Shown here one piece after another: positions 4,874-8,281 of a DNA stretch of 8,281 nt. The stretch is taken from the NCBI GenBank assembly GCA_002686465.1, contig NZCP01000035.1:1-8281 (forward strand), written 5' to 3'. Source of the DNA: Candidatus Woesebacteria bacterium (GTDB taxonomy: Bacteria; Patescibacteriota; Microgenomatia; UBA8517; UBA10165). Each line of letters begins with the position of its first letter. The stretch's first letter is position 1. A program made the position numbers and the translations under genes. Below the pieces are notes generated by a model. That model did no database searches, was not told where the DNA came from, and was given only the letters and a program-made list of their open reading frames with translations.

Positions 4874-4927
4874 TCTCGTCTCCTGGGTGTTTTAACAGCA
4901 CCATTCATCAGGAGAGGAGAAATTTTT
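4874..4927 (+). terminator. Second, stronger hairpin with U-tract before rpoB
   Basis: Nested pairing: TCTC (4874-4877) with GAGA (4917-4920); after one G-G mismatch, TCTCCTG (4879-4885) with CAGGAGA (4909-4915); then GGTGTT (4886-4891) with AGCACC (4897-4902) around the loop TTAAC. A 6-nt bulge (ATTCAT) lies on the 3' side. The total is 17 bp, followed by AA and five Ts (4923-4927). It may be a terminator or attenuator of rpoB, or a protein-binding RNA. It also buries the AGGAGAGGAG run. Confidence 0.55.
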
Positions 4928-4951
4928 GTTGTATTGACGGTAAGTTTAAGG

Positions 4952-4980
4952 TTTAAACATCTAAGATTGGTAACAATAAT
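4952..4980 (+). promoter_or_regulatory. Weak candidate promoter adjacent to rpoB
   Basis: TTTAAA (4952-4957, 4/6 to -35), spacer 17 nt, AATAAT (4975-4980, 5/6 to -10). Transcription would start near 4987, about 7 nt before the rpoB ATG, like the arrangement at dus and ruvA. The region is AT-rich, so chance matches are likely. Confidence 0.3.
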
Positions 4981-4993
4981 CTCCAATATATAA

Positions 4994-7900
4994 ATGCCAA
5001 CCAAGACCGACAAGGTAAAATCTACTGACTCAAGCTCTGTACTAAAAGAGCGACAGTACATGACAACCATTCATGAGGCTACCGATCTACCCGATCTTAT
5101 CGAGGTACAGAAAAGTTCGTACGATTGGTTTTTAAAACAGGGCTTAAAAGAATTATTTGAAGAAGTTTCTCCAATTAAAGATTTTATCGGACGGGAACTC
5201 GAGCTTTATTTTGGAAAGTACGCAATTGATGAACCAAAGTTTGACGAAGTTACTAGCCGCGAAAAGAATTTAACTTATGAAGCTCCTTTACGTGTAAACG
5301 TAAAGTTGGCCGGCAAGCATGGTGGCAAAGAAGTGACCCAAGAAGTTTACTTGGGCGACCTGCCGCTGATGACCCCTCGTGGAACTTTTATTATTAATGG
5401 CGTCGAGCGTGTCGTTGTATCCCAGCTTATGAGGTCGGCTGGGGTTTTCTTTGACTCAAATTTTGTCGGTGATAAAAAAGCATATGGAGCCAAGATTATT
5501 CCCAACCGGGGATCATGGTTAGAATTTGAGACCGACAGCAATGGCGTGATCTGGGTAAAGATTGACCGTAAACGAAAAATTGCCGCCACTGCCTTACTTC
5601 GTGCCTTTGGTCACCATACCGACGACGACATTCGAGCGTTATTTAAAGGCACTTCCAAGAATTCCGACATAGATCATATTGAAGCCACAATTGCTAAAGA
5701 CACGACCAGTAACGAAGAGGAAGGTTTACAAGAAGTTTACAAACGTATTCGTCCCGGCGATTTAGCTACTGTCGACAATGCTAAGTCGCTTATTTTTGCT
5801 ATGTTTTTCAATTTCGACCGATATGACTTTGGTCGCGTGGGACGTTACAAAATCAACCAGCGGTTTCGAATGGATATTCCAAACACCAAGGAAAATCGTG
5901 TTTTGCGAGTCGAAGATGTAGTCGGAGTTTTACAAGAGATTATCCGCCTAAATGTTTCTCAAAGTGAAGCAGACGACATTGATCACCTTGGTAATCGTCG
6001 AGTACGTGCCATTGGTGAGCTTTTGCAAAATAAATTCCGAATTGGTATGGCCCGCATGGAACGTATTATTAAGGACCGAATGTCGACTCTAGATATCGAA
6101 GAAGTAACGCCCAACAAACTTATTAATGCCCGACCAGTGATCGGCGCGGTTAAAGAGTTTTTCATGTCATCTCAGTTGTCGCAGTTTATGGATCAGACCA
6201 ACCCGCTAAGTGAGCTCGAGCACAAACGACGTTTGTCGGCTATGGGTCCAGGTGGATTGAGTCGTGAGCGAGCCGGGTTTGATGTGCGTGACGTACACCG
6301 TACTCACTATGGACGTATTTGTCCGATTGCTACTCCCGAAGGACCAAACATTGGTCTAGTTGGTCACTTGGCTAGTTACGCCAAGATTAATGAGTTTGGG
6401 TTTATCGAGACTCCATTTAGAAAAGTAGTTCATGATATTGAAAACAAAGCTAAGGTCACCACTGGCGAAATTGCTCGCCAAGATATTATTAGCCCCGGCA
6501 GTAAAGAAGTTTTGGTTAAAGAAGATGAAAAAATTACCGATGAACTGGCCAAGAAGCTAGAGGCAGTGACCGAGCTTGAAAAAGTGGCAGTCAAAGCACG
6601 TGTAACCGACGAAGTAGTTTACCTTAATTCTTTTGAGGAAGAGCAGCACACCACCACCGCGGCTACTACTCCAATCGATGAAGATGGGTATTTTAAAAAT
6701 GAGCGAGCTGAAGTTCGTCATCAAGGTAAGCCTGAATCCGATACTGTAAATATTATTGATTACATGGACGTTGCTCCTCAGCAGATTATTAGTATTGCCA
6801 CGGCTCTAATTCCTTTCTTGGAACACGACGACGCGGTTCGAGCGCTTATGGGATCGAACATGCAACGTCAGGCTGTACCAACTATTAAGCCTGATTCTCC
6901 AATTGTCGGAACCGGTTTTGAAGGAAAAGCAGCTCGCGATTCAGGTCACGTGGCCTTGGCCGATGCGGCTGGGACTATTACTAAGGTTCAATCAAACTTG
7001 GTAACTTTGCGTGGTGACGACGGTAAAGTCTTTAATTATCCTCTAAATAAATTTGTTCGAAGTAACGCATCGACCTGTATTAACCAAAGACCAATTGCCC
7101 AAAAAGGCCAAAAAGTTAAACCGGGTCAGGTTTTGGCTGACGGACCCTCTACCCAAAATGGTGAATTGGCTCTGGGGCAAAACGTTTTAGGAGCATTTAT
7201 GGCCTGGGAAGGATTTAACTACGAAGACGCGGTGGTTATTTCCGAACGGTTGGTTCAAAACGACACATTTACTTCAGTTTATATTGAAGATTTCCAAATC
7301 GAAGTGCGTGATACAAAACTTGGCCCAGAAGTTGTAACTTCGGACATCCCAAACATTTCCGAAGAGAAGCTCAAGGATTTAGACGCTGAAGGTATTGTAC
7401 GTCTGGGTGCGTCGGTTAAGTCGGGTGATATTTTAGTCGGAAAGATTACTCCTAAAGGCGAAACCGAACTGTCGGCCGAAGAAAAATTGTTGCGCGCAAT
7501 TTTTGGAGAAAAAGCTCGAGAAGTCCGAGATAGTTCGCTTTACCTTGAACACGGAGAATACGGTAAAGTTGTAGACATCAAAATTTTTACTCGCGAGAAT
7601 GGAGATAAATTGTCTTCGGGGGTAATCCGAATGATCCAAATTTCGATCGCCAACCTACGTAAGATTCAGGTTGGTGACAAGATGGCGGGGCGGCATGGTA
7701 ACAAAGGTGTGGTTTCGGTAAAGCTACCAATCGAAGATATGCCTTTCTTACCAGATGGCCGACCGCTTGATATTCTATTAAGTCCTTTAGGTGTTGTTTC
7801 GCGTATGAACTTGGGTCAGATTCTTGAGACTCACTTAGGTTTGGCAGCTCACGAACTGGGATACAAAGTTGCCACGCCGGTTTTAGATGGTATTTCCGAG

Positions 7901-8281
7901 GAACAAATTAAGGGTGAGCTAGGTAAAGCCGGTTTTCCAGAGCATGGAAAATTGACCTTATACGATGGTCGGACCGGAGAACGATTTGATAAAGAAGTTA
8001 CTGTTGGGTACATCTACATGTTAAAGCTAAACCATATGGTGGAAGACAAGATTCACCAGCGATCTATCGGGCCGTACTCTCTGATTACCCAACAGCCTTT
8101 GGGTGGAAAAGCTCAATTTGGTGGTCAGCGTTTTGGGGAAATGGAAGTTTGGGCTTTAGAAGCCTATGGAGCCGCTCATACCTTGCAGGAAATTTTAACC
8201 ATAAAGTCCGACGACGTGCCCGGCCGATCCAAGGCTTACGAGTCGATCATTAAAGGTGATTCGATTAGTAAATTAAATGTA
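4994..8281 (+). CDS. rpoB: DNA-directed RNA polymerase subunit beta (3' end beyond window)
   Basis: The beta subunit of RNA polymerase, forming one side of the active-site cleft and the rifampicin pocket. 1096 codons are open to the window edge. The 3' end of the family pattern (GGKAQFGGQRFGEMEVWALEAYGAA, from residue 1037, then KSDDVPGRSKAYESIIKGD) is reached, so roughly 25-40 codons are missing. Visible landmarks are LPDLIEVQ near 29-36, RGTFIINGVERVVVSQ (129-144), the rifampicin region SQLSQFMDQTNPLSELEHKRRLSAMGPGGL with Asp400, His410 and Ser415, ATPEGPNIGL, NYEDAVVISER with Glu744-Asp745, and GDKMAGRHGNKG (894-905) whose Lys896 and Lys904 match E. coli Lys1065 and Lys1073. The large inserts of E. 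coli beta are absent. ATG 4994 is directly preceded by an in-frame TAA. Met23 (5060) is less likely because conserved residues precede it. No SD is seen. rpoC presumably follows outside the window. Confidence 0.98.
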   Translation, partial: MPTKTDKVKSTDSSSVLKERQYMTTIHEATDLPDLIEVQKSSYDWFLKQGLKELFEEVSPIKDFIGRELELYFGKYAIDEPKFDEVTSREKNLTYEAPLRVNVKLAGKHGGKEVTQEVYLGDLPLMTPRGTFIINGVERVVVSQLMRSAGVFFDSNFVGDKKAYGAKIIPNRGSWLEFETDSNGVIWVKIDRKRKIAATALLRAFGHHTDDDIRALFKGTSKNSDIDHIEATIAKDTTSNEEEGLQEVYKRIRPGDLATVDNAKSLIFAMFFNFDRYDFGRVGRYKINQRFRMDIPNTKENRVLRVEDVVGVLQEIIRLNVSQSEADDIDHLGNRRVRAIGELLQNKFRIGMARMERIIKDRMSTLDIEEVTPNKLINARPVIGAVKEFFMSSQLSQFMDQTNPLSELEHKRRLSAMGPGGLSRERAGFDVRDVHRTHYGRICPIATPEGPNIGLVGHLASYAKINEFGFIETPFRKVVHDIENKAKVTTGEIARQDIISPGSKEVLVKEDEKITDELAKKLEAVTELEKVAVKARVTDEVVYLNSFEEEQHTTTAATTPIDEDGYFKNERAEVRHQGKPESDTVNIIDYMDVAPQQIISIATALIPFLEHDDAVRALMGSNMQRQAVPTIKPDSPIVGTGFEGKAARDSGHVALADAAGTITKVQSNLVTLRGDDGKVFNYPLNKFVRSNASTCINQRPIAQKGQKVKPGQVLADGPSTQNGELALGQNVLGAFMAWEGFNYEDAVVISERLVQNDTFTSVYIEDFQIEVRDTKLGPEVVTSDIPNISEEKLKDLDAEGIVRLGASVKSGDILVGKITPKGETELSAEEKLLRAIFGEKAREVRDSSLYLEHGEYGKVVDIKIFTRENGDKLSSGVIRMIQISIANLRKIQVGDKMAGRHGNKGVVSVKLPIEDMPFLPDGRPLDILLSPLGVVSRMNLGQILETHLGLAAHELGYKVATPVLDGISEEQIKGELGKAGFPEHGKLTLYDGRTGERFDKEVTVGYIYMLKLNHMVEDKIHQRSIGPYSLITQQPLGGKAQFGGQRFGEMEVWALEAYGAAHTLQEILTIKSDDVPGRSKAYESIIKGDSISKLNV

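Larger units (their letters stand above)
4552..4993 (+). other. 442-nt noncoding region and rpoB leader
   Basis: No credible gene lies here on either strand. It holds a DnaA box (4610-4618), an extended -10 promoter (4625-4654), two hairpins each followed by U-rich sequence (4788-4816, 4874-4927) and a weak promoter next to rpoB (4952-4980). A 7-bp inverted repeat, ATTGGCT (4682-4688) and AGCCAAT (4717-4723), could form a further stem in the RNA from the first promoter. No terminator was found directly after the Mur ligase stop, so read-through into this region is possible. The stretch from about 4661 to 4816 could also be a separate small RNA of about 155 nt; I do not recognise it as 6S, SRP, tmRNA or RNase P RNA. 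Confidence 0.6.

Noticed and set aside
4911..4920. AGGAGAGGAGA as the ribosome binding site of an early rpoB start or leader peptide
   Set aside because: It is 75 nt before the rpoB ATG, is separated from it by an in-frame TAA, and is followed only by a two-codon TTG frame. It is better explained as the 3' arm of the hairpin.
4867..5070. Minus-strand 67-codon frame across the rpoB start
   Set aside because: It overlaps the conserved rpoB N-terminus and the strong hairpin at 4874-4920, and has no SD. Treated as a shadow.
660..8281. Possible TGA recoding (genetic code 25 of Absconditabacteria/Gracilibacteria)
   Set aside because: No in-frame TGA occurs in dus, ruvA, the Mur ligase or 1096 codons of rpoB, and ruvA ends with TGA in a normal ATGA overlap.

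Overview
The window is bacterial and most resembles a member of the Candidate Phyla Radiation (Patescibacteria). The main evidence is a compact RNA polymerase beta subunit with the LPDLIEVQ N-terminal signature and no large lineage inserts. A second clue is a short MurE-like ligase whose N-terminal UDP-sugar domain is replaced by a basic, hydrophobic segment. A third is a set of small orphan genes wedged between housekeeping genes. The order within the group cannot be resolved. TGA works as a normal stop (ruvA, the Mur ligase and one small gene end with it, and no coding region contains it internally), so the recoded Absconditabacteria/Gracilibacteria are unlikely.

Layout. 1-519 (minus): the 5' part of an unrecognised gene, open at the window edge, with its own promoter and Shine-Dalgarno (SD) site. 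520-659: divergent control region. 660-1607 (plus): dus, a tRNA-dihydrouridine synthase. 1608-1815: a 126-bp imperfect palindromic repeat and an intrinsic terminator for the minus-strand genes. 1816-2526 (minus): two small cysteine-rich orphan genes in one operon. 2527-2638: a second divergent control region in which the two opposing -35 boxes overlap almost completely. 2639-4551 (plus): ruvA and a MurE-like ligase overlapping by ATGA. 4552-4993: a long noncoding region with a perfect DnaA box, an extended -10 promoter and two terminator-like hairpins. 4994-8281 (plus): rpoB, lacking only its extreme 3' end.

How it fits together. The plus strand carries core functions (tRNA modification, Holliday-junction processing, a cell-wall-type ligase, transcription). 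The minus strand carries three orphan genes, two of which share a Pro-rich plus zinc-knuckle module. Initiation signals differ between the two sets. dus, ruvA and probably rpoB have -10 boxes 9-13 nt before the ATG and no SD, so their mRNAs should be leaderless or nearly so. The orphan genes have leaders of about 45-50 nt and good SD sites. No tRNA, rRNA, transposase or CRISPR array was seen.

The points most worth a second look are the leaderless/SD split, the shared -35 divergent promoter, the repeated module in the two orphan genes, the divergent Mur ligase and the rpoB leader. Promoter, hairpin and operator calls were made by eye and have no experimental support here.
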